The notes beneath the pieces were generated by a model that saw nothing but the letters and a program-made list of their open reading frames with translations, was not told the DNA's origin and did not search any database. The position numbers were made by a program, and so were the translations under genes. A stretch of 50,327 nt of DNA from Solirubrobacteraceae bacterium (GTDB lineage: Bacteria; Actinomycetota; Thermoleophilia; Solirubrobacterales; Solirubrobacteraceae): the NCBI GenBank assembly GCA_017882375.1, contig JADGPP010000015.1, positions 1-50,327 of the forward strand, written 5' to 3'. Below, piece by piece: positions 7,262-15,682 of this stretch. Every line of letters begins with the position of its first letter. Positions within the stretch are counted from its first letter, which is position 1.

Positions 7262-8758
7262 TCAGCCGTAGAAGCGGGCGATGACCTGCAGCTGGCTGAA
7301 GACGTCGTGGGCCAGGAACAGGATCACGATCACCGCGCCGACGGCCGGTCCCCAGCGCCGGCCGGCGCCGCGCGCGCCGAGGACGAGCGCGGCGCCAAGA
7401 AGTGAAAGCAGTGGCAGCAGGTAGCGGGGTTCGGAGTACGTTCCGGCTTCTTCCGGAACCAGGTACGAACTCGCTCCGATCAGAGCCAGCAAGCCTACGG
7501 CCATGACGGCATAGACACCGAGCTCGATGAGCCGGCGCCGCAGAGTGGCTCGAACCATGATCAGCGCACGGACGGAAAGCATCGCGAGCAGCCCGGCCAG
7601 GATGAGGGCGAGCTGCTCAACCCACACCGGAAAGGACGTGTCGTTCCAGCCGTAGAACCCGACCGATCTGTCGAACCACATCTGGATCGTCGTTGAGATG
7701 CCCGGGAAGTAGTTGGTCATTCCGGGCAGCCGCGGGAGGTAGGACTGCCAGATGTAGCTGATCTCCTTGAGCACCGGCCCTCGCCCGCTGGTGATGTTGA
7801 TGCCGCTGGATATCACCCCCAGGGCCGGGTGATTCGAGATCAGGTTCGACACGACGTACAGGCAGACCGGACTCGCGGCGATCCCGGCCGCGAGCGCGAG
7901 AGAGCGGCAGGCGGTGCGTCTGGAGGTTCGCGCTGCACGGATGGCGAGTACGAGCAGGCCGACGATCACGCCGGGGATCAGCCCTACGAAGTTGATCTTG
8001 GTGAGCATGCCTATTCCGATCACGACGCCGATCGCAACGGCCAGACCCGGTGTCAGCCCGCGGCGGAACCCCCTGGCGAGCAGGTAGAAGATCGCGGCCG
8101 ACACGGCGTAGAGCCCCCCCTCCGGGGTCACTGCGCCGGACATGAACCCGAGCAGCGGCGCAAGCGCGATACACAGGCCTCCGACCGCCCACGCCCATGA
8201 GGCGCCGGGGAGGGCTTCGCGGACGAACAGGTAGACAAACAGAGCGGTCAGCCCCGCCATCAGCGCGGACAGCAGCCTCATTAGCTCGAGGCGGACGAGC
8301 AAGTTGCCGCCCGAGCCCAGGAGGTAGGGAATCGTTTGCAGCGCGTAGTACAGCGGCGGCTCGGAGGTGGCCACGCCGGCGTCGCTCGGCCCGGAGCGCG
8401 GCAGCGGCTGGGCGAGGTCGTGCTCCAAGCGCCGCTGTTCGGCCTGTGTGGCGATCGTGTGGCTTTCAGGGTGCCACTGGACTTCTTCCTGACGAAGGTC
8501 GTGCAGCGCGACTTCCTCCTCTTCGGAGAATGCGCCGTTGCGGGATTTGGGCAGGGTTCGGTTCTCGGCGAGCTGCTGGACGTAGGCGAAGTGGGCCGGC
8601 TCGTCTGGTACCTGAAACGGCGGAGTGATGATCGACCAGCAGGCCGCGTTCAGGAAGGCGATCAGGGCACAGATCCAGGCGGCCCTCGGAATCCGGTGCA
8701 GGACGGTGCGAATCCGACGGACGATCGTCACGCCATCTGCCGCAGGCCGCGGGCTCAT
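7262..8758 (-). CDS. DUF2142-like polytopic membrane protein
   Basis: Protein of 498 aa with about eleven membrane segments. It opens with a first helix, then TPPFQVPDEPAHFAYVQQLA; the Pro-Asp-Glu-Pro-x-His motif in the first external loop is characteristic of DUF2142 and related GT-C glycosyltransferases. A later STTIQMWFDRSVGFYGWND loop and a C-terminal helix bundle fit the same family. Such proteins are thought to transfer sugars from lipid carriers in the envelope. Its start ATG overlaps the stop of the upstream gene (ATGA, 8755..8758), so the two are translationally coupled. Confidence 0.8.
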   Translation of the reverse strand: MSPRPAADGVTIVRRIRTVLHRIPRAAWICALIAFLNAACWSIITPPFQVPDEPAHFAYVQQLAENRTLPKSRNGAFSEEEEVALHDLRQEEVQWHPESHTIATQAEQRRLEHDLAQPLPRSGPSDAGVATSEPPLYYALQTIPYLLGSGGNLLVRLELMRLLSALMAGLTALFVYLFVREALPGASWAWAVGGLCIALAPLLGFMSGAVTPEGGLYAVSAAIFYLLARGFRRGLTPGLAVAIGVVIGIGMLTKINFVGLIPGVIVGLLVLAIRAARTSRRTACRSLALAAGIAASPVCLYVVSNLISNHPALGVISSGINITSGRGPVLKEISYIWQSYLPRLPGMTNYFPGISTTIQMWFDRSVGFYGWNDTSFPVWVEQLALILAGLLAMLSVRALIMVRATLRRRLIELGVYAVMAVGLLALIGASSYLVPEEAGTYSEPRYLLPLLSLLGAALVLGARGAGRRWGPAVGAVIVILFLAHDVFSQLQVIARFYG

Positions 8759-9423
8759 CGCAGCTCCCGAAGGACCAGGAGCGAGGCGAGCGCTGCGACC
8801 GTGATCATGAGCGCAATCAAGATGAGCACGACCCAAGTTCCGCTCGGGGCGTGACCGAGGCCCATGTGACGCGCTACCGACGACGCGAGTGACCACCACG
8901 ACTCGTGACCCGGGCGCAGGTATTCGAGCCGGAGCGCCACGGCGCTGTGGGTCTTGCCGCCGGCGGTGGTCGTCCGGACCACCGCGCCGTTGATCTGCAG
9001 TTCTTCGATGACCGGCCCGAACGCCAGGCAGATCTTCGCATCGGAGATCGTGCGGGGTACGCGCTTGACGGGCACGGTGACGGTTTCGTCGACCCCCCAG
9101 CCGGTTTCTCGATGGCCGCTGGTGACGAGCAGCGGACCCGATAGTGCCTTCAACGTCACTCTGGGACCTGTGTTCGCAGAGGCCGAAACGCGAATCGCGG
9201 ATGTGCCTTGAGGCAGCATCCCGCCCATCTCGCACGTGCTGAAGCCCCCTTTGACGTATGCGACTTCCGGGTGCGCGGGGACCGAATTCGTTCCCACGAC
9301 GATGAGTGGCGAGCGCGACAGCACGACGACCACCGCGCTGGCTAGGAGCGCCAGACCAACGGCAAGCGCTACTCGCACGCTACGCGCCGTGCGAGTAGCT
9401 GACCGAGGACCCCTAGCAGGCAC
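8755..9423 (-). CDS. Two-helix membrane protein coupled to the DUF2142 gene
   Basis: Protein of 222 aa: a basic N-terminus, a first membrane helix (VALAVGLALLASAVVVVLS), an extracytoplasmic domain of about 140 residues rich in beta-strand, then a second helix (WVVLILIALMITVAALASLL) and a short tail. I do not recognise the domain. It has two cysteines (FSTCEMGG and KICLAFG) that could form a disulfide. Its GTG lies 6 nt after a TAGTCT -10 box (9430..9435, minus strand), the leaderless layout seen elsewhere here. It is the first gene of a two-gene operon, so it probably assists the DUF2142 transferase. Confidence 0.7.
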   Translation of the reverse strand: MPARGPRSATRTARSVRVALAVGLALLASAVVVVLSRSPLIVVGTNSVPAHPEVAYVKGGFSTCEMGGMLPQGTSAIRVSASANTGPRVTLKALSGPLLVTSGHRETGWGVDETVTVPVKRVPRTISDAKICLAFGPVIEELQINGAVVRTTTAGGKTHSAVALRLEYLRPGHESWWSLASSVARHMGLGHAPSGTWVVLILIALMITVAALASLLVLRELR

Positions 9424-9714
9424 GGGGGGAGACTACACGCCGTCTTGGCATGCGGTGGTGGCGGAGGCGTCTGGGCCCGACTCGGGGCGGCACTCGTGAC
9501 GCTGTCGGTGTGAAACCGCATCGGGCACCTGCTCGCCCGAACCGACTCCCGCGTCGGGGCGACCCGGTATCAACGCGTGGCTGAGCGACCACACGAAGGG
9601 GGAATGCGCCTCCTCCAACAGGCACTCTTGCCCCGCCGGGCCCCAGCTTCACCACCGGATGGACTGACGACACGCTGTTGTTGCCGTCTTGTTGCTCGAC
9701 TGGCCAGCCCTTGT
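9424..9714. other. Divergent intergenic region
   Basis: Between the operon start at 9423 and the direct repeats at 9715. Apart from the leaderless -10 box of the operon I see no gene, tRNA or strong hairpin; the short frames here have no family features. Confidence 0.5.
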
Positions 9715-9778
9715 AGCGGCCTCCCTGGTGTGGAAGCGGCCTCCCTGGTGTGGTACTGTCAACCGGCCCCAAGGGGGC
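9715..9778 (+). promoter_or_regulatory. Twin 19-bp repeats, -10 box and leader hairpin upstream of the Lys-rich peptide gene
   Basis: AGCGGCCTCCCTGGTGTGG occurs twice, at 9715..9733 and 9735..9753, with starts 20 bp apart, close to two helical turns. A TACTGT -10 box follows immediately at 9754..9759. A GC-rich stem (GCCCC facing GGGGC) lies in the leader before the ribosome site. The layout suggests two adjacent activator or repressor sites. Confidence 0.5.
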
Positions 9779-9800
9779 TCATCCAGCAAAGGAGGGATAG

Positions 9801-10055
9801 ATGAAGCGCATCAAGATGGTGGCGCTTGGCGTAGTGGCGATCCTCGCCTGCTGCGCACTGCTGATTGCGACGGCGGTGCAGACAGCGGGGGCCCACAAGC
9901 AGACCGCTAAGGTCGCGAATGCTGCGCAGCACTCAGCAGCTACGACAGCCAAGACGAAAAAAGAAAAATCGAAAAAAGAAAAATCCAAAAAATCCAAAAA
10001 ATCCAAAAAATCTAAAAAATCTAAAAAATCCAAAAAATCTAAAAAAGGGAAATAG
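9801..10055 (+). CDS. Small secreted peptide with Ser-Lys-Lys repeat tail
   Basis: Protein of 84 aa preceded by a strong AAAGGAGGG site. Residues 1-32 form a signal peptide or membrane anchor (basic start, then VALGVVAILACCALLIATAV). Residues 33-50 are Ala/His/Thr-rich. The rest is almost only Lys and Ser: seven SKK units in a row after two spaced ones. The tail is encoded by 9-bp units TCCAAAAAA or TCTAAAAAA, so it is very A-rich against the GC-rich surroundings. The product would be a strongly cationic exported tail able to bind polyanions such as DNA, teichoic-acid-like polymers or membranes. I know of no named family for it. Confidence 0.7.
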   Translation: MKRIKMVALGVVAILACCALLIATAVQTAGAHKQTAKVANAAQHSAATTAKTKKEKSKKEKSKKSKKSKKSKKSKKSKKSKKGK

Positions 10056-10065
10056 CCTTCGCAAC

Positions 10066-10110
10066 AGACGAGGGTGCGGCGCGCGTGAGCACCGCCCACT
10101 CTCGTCTTTC
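10066..10110 (+). terminator. Probable intrinsic terminator of the Lys-rich peptide gene
   Basis: Outer stem AGACGAG (10066..10072) with CTCGTCT (10101..10107), inner GGTGC/GCACC pairing, then a short T run. It sits 11 bp after the stop codon. Confidence 0.65.
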
Positions 10111-10664
10111 TGGGCTGCGTCACGTCAAGTCAGCTGGCGCGACCCAGTAACAACGTCGCCCTCGGCTCGGGCAGCGAACCTCCTCACGGCTCGTCCCTTT
10201 GGCTCGCGGGCGGTATTCAGTCCGTTCGAGCCCTCGAGTCTGACCACACCAGAACGCCGGATGCGCGTCCGAGGTACTGGCCTCGGCTTATCGTCCAGTA
10301 GGCGGAAACGGGCACGCCATCCCGGGTCAGACCCGGTGGGTCGCTGCACATCTGCGGGGAAGCGGACTTCAAGCCAGCACGGCCACGAGAGACTGCTCCG
10401 TAGGCTCGCAGCTCACCGCGCTCGCTCTTGGCTCGAAGCGGCCGTGTCGCGCTCACGCGTGTATCTGCACAACCGCCATGCTGGGGCAACGGCGGCCCAA
10501 ATACGGTCCCCGCCACGCCTGGGCGATCCGGTCTATTGGCCTATGGGCCCTAACGCGACAGGGATCGGCATGCCAAGCTCAGACGCGCCCCTAAATCGCC
10601 GAGCGGGTTGAGCCCGCTCCGATGAGATTTCGCTCATCTATCGCCATGCCCAGGCGGCAAGCGC
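10111..10664. other. Intergenic stretch without a supported gene
   Basis: About 550 bp. Short frames exist on both strands, but none has a recognisable domain, signal peptide or ribosome site. I see no tRNA cloverleaf or riboswitch pattern. Confidence 0.5.
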
Positions 10665-10677
10665 TAGCTTGCGAGAG

Positions 10678-11028
10678 ATGGGGTCTCACTCGCTTCGGCG
10701 CTCGGCGATCGCGGCGATCGCACTGGCGGTAACAGCCGCGAGTGTCGCGCTCGCCGGCGGCTCATACGCCCGGCCGGCCACCAGGTCCGAGCGCTCGGCG
10801 ATCGTCGCGGCCCTGAAGGCCAACGACGGGAGCTCGGCGGGGGTCCAGGGTGTGTACGTGTCGCGCTCGGACTCCAGCCTCGCCGTGGTTTGCGTGCGCA
10901 CGCCAGATGCCGGCCTGCGAGCGTTCGTGTTTCACCACACCGGGCACGCTTGGCGCTATCTGACGAGCGGCCCACCGGGCGCTGCCGGCAGCCCGACCGA
11001 CCGGCACCTCGAGCGAGCGTGCCACTGA
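10678..11028 (+). CDS. Small secreted protein of unknown function
   Basis: Protein of 116 aa: a signal peptide (RRSAIAAIALAVTAASVALAGGSYA), then a domain of about 85 residues with an ERSAIVAALKAND helix and strands such as VYVSRSDSSLAVVCVRT. Two cysteines (VVCV and the final ERACH) could pair outside the cell. The family is not recognised. ATG at 10678 is chosen because a -10 box TAGCTT (10665..10670) lies 7 nt before it, the leaderless geometry repeated in this window; an in-frame TTG at 10669 would fall inside that box. Confidence 0.65.
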   Translation: MGSHSLRRSAIAAIALAVTAASVALAGGSYARPATRSERSAIVAALKANDGSSAGVQGVYVSRSDSSLAVVCVRTPDAGLRAFVFHHTGHAWRYLTSGPPGAAGSPTDRHLERACH

Positions 11029-11136
11029 GGCCGAAGCGGCGGCGCCGAGAGCCCAGCGCTGAGAGCCCCGGCGCAGCGCTGCTGAGCTGACCGCCCCCGG
11101 AGGCAGGCTGACCGCCCCCGGGGGCAGGCAGGTGCG

Positions 11137-12111
11137 TCAGTTGGCGACGATCGTGAAGAAGTCGCGGCTGTAGGGCGCGAGCAGGTGGCCGGGGATCCCC
11201 AGCTGCCCCGGCATGACCGGCACGGCGGTCGGCCCACCGCCGTGGTGCACATAGAGATATCCGGCGACCCACTCGGGGTTGATGTCGAGCTCCACGGCGC
11301 GCGCGACGCCGGCGGCCGCCATCGCGCGCCCGAGCGCGGCCGGCGAGAGGCTCGCGCCGGCCGCCCACACCAGCTGCCCTTCGCCGGTGATCCCCAGCGC
11401 CGAGCGGGGAACGTCCGTTCCCCCTCCCAGCGTTCGACCCCAGCAGGCGATCACGCAGCTTGTGGCGGTGGGGGCGACTACGCCATGATCTACCAGCAGG
11501 TGGAGGTTCTGGAGCACGGAGGCGATCTTCAATCCCGGCGCCGGGACACCCTCGTGCCAAGCGGCGATCGCCGTCACCCCGTTGCGGTAGGTCACGATCG
11601 AGGCGAGGCCGGCTTGCAGCGGCACTGCGACACGCCCACCGGAGACAAAGGCGACGGATCCGTAGTCCAGTTTGAAGCCGCCGTTGAAGGCCGCGATCAC
11701 GCGGTGTACCTCACTCGGGGCGATCTGGTCTCCATAGCCCCAGCCTCGGCCTTCGGGCTCGCTTGACCCGGCGTGCAGATCGAGGTGAACCAGCTGCTGG
11801 TTGAAGCGCAGCAGGGTCACACCGGACCGCTCGTCGATCCAAGTCGCAGGCGCACCGCCGACGGTGGCCACCGCGGCCCATCGCGGTCCTAGCTGGCCGG
11901 GTTCGGAGACGATCGGGGCGCCCGACGGACGCCTGCTCACGGTCGCGGCGGGCACGCGGCCAGCATGGCCGCTAGCCGATGACCGCGCGCCATGGGATGA
12001 CTGTGCACCATGATGCGCCTGGGCCGCGCTTGACTGGCTGCCGCAGCCGGCTGCCCCGGCGCCCAGCGCAAGCGTCAGGAGCAGCGCGAGCGCGCGCGCG
12101 TGGCCGCGCAT
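11137..12111 (-). CDS. Lipoprotein with phosphodiester glycosidase (NAGPA-like) domain
   Basis: Protein of 324 aa. The signal sequence ends in a lipobox (LGAGAAGC), so it is probably anchored outside the membrane; a Ser/His/Gly-rich linker of about 40 residues follows. The domain shows VIAAFNGGFKL (the NGGF motif of the family) and RAVELDINPEWVAGYLYVHH near the end, where Asp/Asn of the E-L-D motif belong to the active site. The family includes the mammalian uncovering enzyme that removes GlcNAc from phosphodiesters, and bacterial exopolysaccharide proteins. ATG at 12111 directly precedes the signal peptide; longer in-frame starts add Arg-rich junk. Confidence 0.85.
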   Translation of the reverse strand: MRGHARALALLLTLALGAGAAGCGSQSSAAQAHHGAQSSHGARSSASGHAGRVPAATVSRRPSGAPIVSEPGQLGPRWAAVATVGGAPATWIDERSGVTLLRFNQQLVHLDLHAGSSEPEGRGWGYGDQIAPSEVHRVIAAFNGGFKLDYGSVAFVSGGRVAVPLQAGLASIVTYRNGVTAIAAWHEGVPAPGLKIASVLQNLHLLVDHGVVAPTATSCVIACWGRTLGGGTDVPRSALGITGEGQLVWAAGASLSPAALGRAMAAAGVARAVELDINPEWVAGYLYVHHGGGPTAVPVMPGQLGIPGHLLAPYSRDFFTIVAN

Positions 12112-12332
12112 GACCGTCGAGCGAGGGCGGGCGGGGTCGAGCGCTCCTCGCGCGCGGCACCCGCGGCACCGGTGCTGGTGCGCAGGCAAGCCCGGCCGGC
12201 GATAAGACTGCAGCCCCACGCGCCAACTTTCGATCCGTCGCGTAAGTGCGTCCTAAAGCCGGGGTGAGAGAGGTCTCACGTCTCATTCCCGACATCGGCG
12301 CTGTCCGCTCGACTAGAGTACGGCGCCCGATC

Positions 12333-13175
12333 ATGACCGCCAGCGAAGAGCCCCGCGGGCCGGTCGCACGGCCCGATGGTCATCGGCGCGGCGACGCCGA
12401 TCGTCATCGTGCACGGCGTGAGCGAGCGCGCCGCGTGCGACTGCGACGTCGCCGCGTCGGGGGCCTGACGCTGGTGGCGGCGGGAGCGGTGGCGACGCTG
12501 CTGATCAGCGGCAGCGTCGGCGGCGGAACGGTGCCGACGCGACCCGGCCGTGCCGAGAACGCCCCACCAACGGCCAAAGCGGCGAGCACCCAGCAGCCCG
12601 CAGCCGCGCCGCAGCCTGCGCCTGCGCAGAGTCAGCGGACCTCTGCGGGATCGCTTTCGCAGACCCACGCCTATCCTTCCGCGCGAAGCGCCCAGTTCAA
12701 GTCGCTGATGGCGTCGCTGTGGGCGGGCGTCGTGCAAGGCTCGCTCACGCCGGCGCTCGCCGCGTTCTTCCCGAGGGGCGCCTATCTTCAGCTGAAGGCG
12801 ATACCCTCGGCGGGCTCGGACTGGACCAACCGCCTCGTGCACGACTACGGCCTTGACATCGGCGCCGCGCACAGGCTGCTCGGTCGCGGTGCCCCGCAGG
12901 CGCGGCTCATCGCGGTCGATGTCCATGGAGGCTTCGGGCACTGGATCAGCCCGGACGTCTGTTACAACCGCGTCGGCTACTACGAGATGCCCAATGCGCG
13001 CCTGGTCTATCGCGAGTATGGACAGATCCGCTCGTTCGGCATCGCCTCGATGATCTCTTGGCGCGGCGTCTGGTACATCGTGCACCTCGGTGCGATCCTG
13101 CGCTCGAGTGATGCGGGCGTGGTCGACGAACCATCGCTCGGGCCTGGCTCGGCCGCCTACTCGGGGACCTGCTAG
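12333..13175 (+). CDS. Membrane-anchored extracytoplasmic protein of unknown function
   Basis: Protein of 280 aa. A long Arg-rich cytoplasmic start leads into one membrane helix (GGLTLVAAGAVATLLISGSV), then a Pro/Ala/Gln-rich linker of about 60 residues. A C-terminal globular domain of about 150 residues follows, with FKSLMASLWAGVVQGSLTPA, FFPRGAYLQLK and SFGIASMISWRGVWYIVHLG. I do not recognise the domain; its end with ISWRGVWYIVHLG resembles SnoaL/NTF2-like edge strands, which is only a guess. A TAGAGT box lies at 12314..12319. Divergent from the phosphodiester glycosidase gene. Confidence 0.6.
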   Translation: MTASEEPRGPVARPDGHRRGDADRHRARRERARRVRLRRRRVGGLTLVAAGAVATLLISGSVGGGTVPTRPGRAENAPPTAKAASTQQPAAAPQPAPAQSQRTSAGSLSQTHAYPSARSAQFKSLMASLWAGVVQGSLTPALAAFFPRGAYLQLKAIPSAGSDWTNRLVHDYGLDIGAAHRLLGRGAPQARLIAVDVHGGFGHWISPDVCYNRVGYYEMPNARLVYREYGQIRSFGIASMISWRGVWYIVHLGAILRSSDAGVVDEPSLGPGSAAYSGTC

Positions 13176-13504
13176 CCCCTGAGCGGACGGGCGCGCCCAG
13201 GCGCGGCAGGGCCTCGGAACCGTCACTCCCGCGGGCCGCGCTGCCGCTTCCTCACGGTATATGGAGTGGCTGGAGTGGCCATCGTTGCCTCCTGCGGAGT
13301 CGGGACGCTGAACTGTAAAGTCTTATACCCCCTCGTGGCTTCGATGGACGCCTCCTTCGTCGAGCCCGCGCAGCCGCAGACTTGCGCTTAGCGCGACCTG
13401 CGAGCGTCCGTTGCGCCTCGCTCGAGACGACCGGTTCGGAGGACGGGGAGGTGCCGGCGCCGACGGCACTCGTTTCCGGCGACAGCCATAGCCCGAAAAT
13501 CTCG

Positions 13505-13550
13505 ATGGGCGCGGCGGGTTTCGAACCTGCGACCTCTCGCGTGTGAAGCG
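13505..13550 (-). repeat. attL: orphan 3' half of tRNA-Val
   Basis: Identical over 46 bp to 26122..26167. On the minus strand it reads from the anticodon loop through the variable and T arms to the discriminator A. The 5' half of a tRNA is absent, so no functional tRNA is made here. The crossover most likely lies in or next to the anticodon loop, a common choice of tyrosine integrases. Confidence 0.92.
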
Positions 13551-13653
13551 TTCCGGAAAGGGCCCGAGGAAGCGCAAGAAACGGCACTAGCAAGCCAACG
13601 ACGGTTCGGGTGTTCGTGCCCCGATCCGGGTAGATACCGGCGCTTCCCGGTGG

Positions 13654-13686
13654 ATTTGGCCCACCAACCGGCTCCGGTGGGCCAAA
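13654..13686. repeat. Perfect inverted repeat near attL
   Basis: TTTGGCCCACC (13655..13665) and GGTGGGCCAAA (13676..13686) are perfect 11-bp arms around a 10-nt loop. The 12-mer ATTTGGCCCACC recurs at 19936..19947, upstream of the excisionase and integrase genes, next to a further TTTGGCCC at 19925..19932. Position and reuse fit arm-type recombinase sites; a terminator role is also possible. Confidence 0.5.
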
Positions 13687-13796
13687 CCCAGCGGCATGAT
13701 GTCGAAGCTCGGCAACCCGCTACGTGAGTGCTGGAGGGGACGCGCGCCCTTACAACCGGTGGGCGCGGGCGACCGGCCCGCCCGGCACTAGGTGTT

Positions 13797-13843
13797 TTGA
13801 CCGAGTTTTGTAATGGTAGCTCATGATCTGTGCTACAAAACTC
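13797..13843 (+). promoter_or_regulatory. Promoter inside a nested inverted repeat
   Basis: GAGTTTTGTA (13803..13812) and TACAAAACTC (13834..13843) are perfect 10-bp arms; GTAGC (13816..13820) and GCTAC (13832..13836) add a second, overlapping pair. A TTGACC hexamer (13797..13802) and a CATGAT box (13822..13827) could form a promoter whose -10 sits in the loop. A repressor binding the arms, perhaps the downstream AlbA_2 protein itself, would block it. CTACAAAAC also occurs just upstream of the excisionase gene (near 20366). Confidence 0.45.
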
Positions 13844-13853
13844 ATCGAAAACT

Positions 13854-15578
13854 ATGTCTGCCCAGCTTCCCATCGAGGCAGTTCGCGCGATTGAGGCGCT
13901 CGGAGAAATCGCGGCGGGCGCGAGGGCGGCGGATCTCGAGTCAGACACGCTCGACTTTAAGCGTGAGGACGCGAGCGAGGGCGAGACCGCGAGGATCCTG
14001 CTGGACGCGGCCATCTGCTTCGCAAACGCTCGCGGTGGCATCATCGTCTTGGGCATCGATGACCGACTTGCGGGCACCGATGCATTTCTTGGTGCGGCCA
14101 TCGGCATTGACACGGTACGCGAGCGCATCTACTCGCTCAGTCGGCCCAACATCGTCGTGACGGTCCGAGAGCATGAGCACGAGGGCAAGCGGCTCATCCT
14201 GATCGACGTGCCCCAAGGGATGGAGATGCACTCCGATACCAAGGGCCGCTCCTCTCGTCGTCTCGGAACGGCGTGCGAACCGCTCACGATCGCTCAAGCG
14301 GCGGCTCTCCAAGACGATCGCCGTCGAATCGACTGGTCAGACCAGAAGGGCGATCTCTCCATCGAGGCTGTCTCTACGCCTGCGGTTGAGGCGGCGCGCC
14401 TGATGCTGCGGCGCTACGACGATGATCGGCGGACGCTTGCGGAGGCTTCCACCCCCGACTTGCTCCGTGAGCTCGGGGTCGTGCGAGAGGGCGACCTGCT
14501 TCGAGCCGGCGAGGTCCTGTTCTGCCAGCGCCCCGGAGTGGTCCCGATTGTCTATACGTACCGTGGCTCGCCTGGAGGCGAGGTGCGAAGCAGCTATCGC
14601 GATGTCGCTCCTGGCTTGCTCGCCTATAGGGAGGTCTTGCGGCGCATCCAGGACAACTCGGACGTGACTGAGGTGACGCTCCCCGACGGGCAGCAAGTTT
14701 CGCTCCTGGACTTTCCGCTCGTTGCCGTTCGTGAGGCGCTCAGCAATGCCATGCTGCACCGAGATCACCGGCAGCCAGAGCCGATACTCGTAGATCACTC
14801 GGCCAGCATCTTGGCCTTCGTCTCGCCTGGCCCGCTCGTCGAGGGCGTCACGCGCGAGAACATCCTGCACGTGCCCTCTAAGCCGCGCAACGCGCTGTTG
14901 TCGCGAGTAGCCCGCACGCTCGGGATCGCTGAGGAGATGAGTCGAGGAGTCGATCGCATGTACCGCGAGATGATCAGGCTGGGCAAGCGCCCTCCGGAGA
15001 TCGTCGACTCGCCACCCTTCAACGTACGAGTTGAGCTGATCGGTGGTGCGCCCAACCAAGTCGTCACACGATTCATTTCGTCTCTTCCTTCCGACGCGCA
15101 AGACGACGTAGACGTCATGATCGTGCTCTTTCAGATGCTGGCGCAGCCAACATTGACAGCAGCTCAGATAGCACCCATCCTCCAGCGCACTCCCGCGGCA
15201 ACGGAGGCCACGCTCCAACGCCTCGCAGACCCCCCGCTTGAGCTGATTGCTGCGTCGGACCGCCGCGGCGGGCGAGTATGGCACCTGACCGCCCAAGCGG
15301 CCACTGCCTTGCGGGCGGCGCTGGCATACCGCACTGCGACACAGGACGAGATAGACCGCAAGATCGTCGAGCACGTCAGTGCGAACGGCACGATCGATAG
15401 CAAGACGCTCCAGATCTTTTTCGACCTCGACGTGTACGCGGCGTCCTATCGGCTAAAGACCCTCCGCGGCGCTGGCGTTCTCGCCAAGCTCGGCGACCAG
15501 GAGAGAGGACCAGGTATCCGGTATGGACCGGGTTCATCGTTCCCCGGAAAAAAGAAGCGGCCCGACCAAAGCGGATAG
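13854..15578 (+). CDS. AlbA_2 (Schlafen-like) domain protein with GHKL-type ATP-binding region
   Basis: Protein of 574 aa. Residues ~30-150 form an AlbA_2 domain: ESDTLDFKREDASEGETARI, then CFANARGGIIVLGIDD, the acidic and Gly-Gly motifs of the Schlafen/AlbA_2 fold. Residues ~280-370 fit the HATPase_c_4 region of the same architecture (VAVREALSNAMLHRDHR, then SPGPLVEGVT and LGIAEEMSRGVDRM). The C-terminal ~150 residues look like winged-helix modules. Such proteins are annotated as regulators or RNA-binding proteins, and AlbA_2/Schlafen domains recur in phage-defence loci. An in-frame GTG at 13830 would add 8 residues. It converges on the DUF4062-HEAT gene. Confidence 0.85.
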   Translation: MSAQLPIEAVRAIEALGEIAAGARAADLESDTLDFKREDASEGETARILLDAAICFANARGGIIVLGIDDRLAGTDAFLGAAIGIDTVRERIYSLSRPNIVVTVREHEHEGKRLILIDVPQGMEMHSDTKGRSSRRLGTACEPLTIAQAAALQDDRRRIDWSDQKGDLSIEAVSTPAVEAARLMLRRYDDDRRTLAEASTPDLLRELGVVREGDLLRAGEVLFCQRPGVVPIVYTYRGSPGGEVRSSYRDVAPGLLAYREVLRRIQDNSDVTEVTLPDGQQVSLLDFPLVAVREALSNAMLHRDHRQPEPILVDHSASILAFVSPGPLVEGVTRENILHVPSKPRNALLSRVARTLGIAEEMSRGVDRMYREMIRLGKRPPEIVDSPPFNVRVELIGGAPNQVVTRFISSLPSDAQDDVDVMIVLFQMLAQPTLTAAQIAPILQRTPAATEATLQRLADPPLELIAASDRRGGRVWHLTAQAATALRAALAYRTATQDEIDRKIVEHVSANGTIDSKTLQIFFDLDVYAASYRLKTLRGAGVLAKLGDQERGPGIRYGPGSSFPGKKKRPDQSG

Positions 15579-15682
15579 GCGATCTCGTCGCCGGTCGTAA
15601 AAATCGTGACGCTCACGGCAACCCCAATCGGATCCCGAGCGTACTGCGACAGCAACCCCTGCCTCACCCTGAAAGACTGGTG

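Noticed and set aside
8759-9235. N-terminal extension of the DUF2142 protein
   Set aside because: It is open in frame but lies over the coupled upstream membrane-protein gene on the same strand in another frame; the ATGA overlap at 8755..8758 gives the real start.
9779-10123. Minus-strand frame with a repeated FLD motif
   Set aside because: It is the reverse of the SKK repeat. The plus strand has the ribosome site, signal peptide and terminator.
13505-13550. A tRNA gene at the left end of the element
   Set aside because: Only the 3' half is present; no D arm or 5' acceptor strand precedes it. It is the attachment-site copy.
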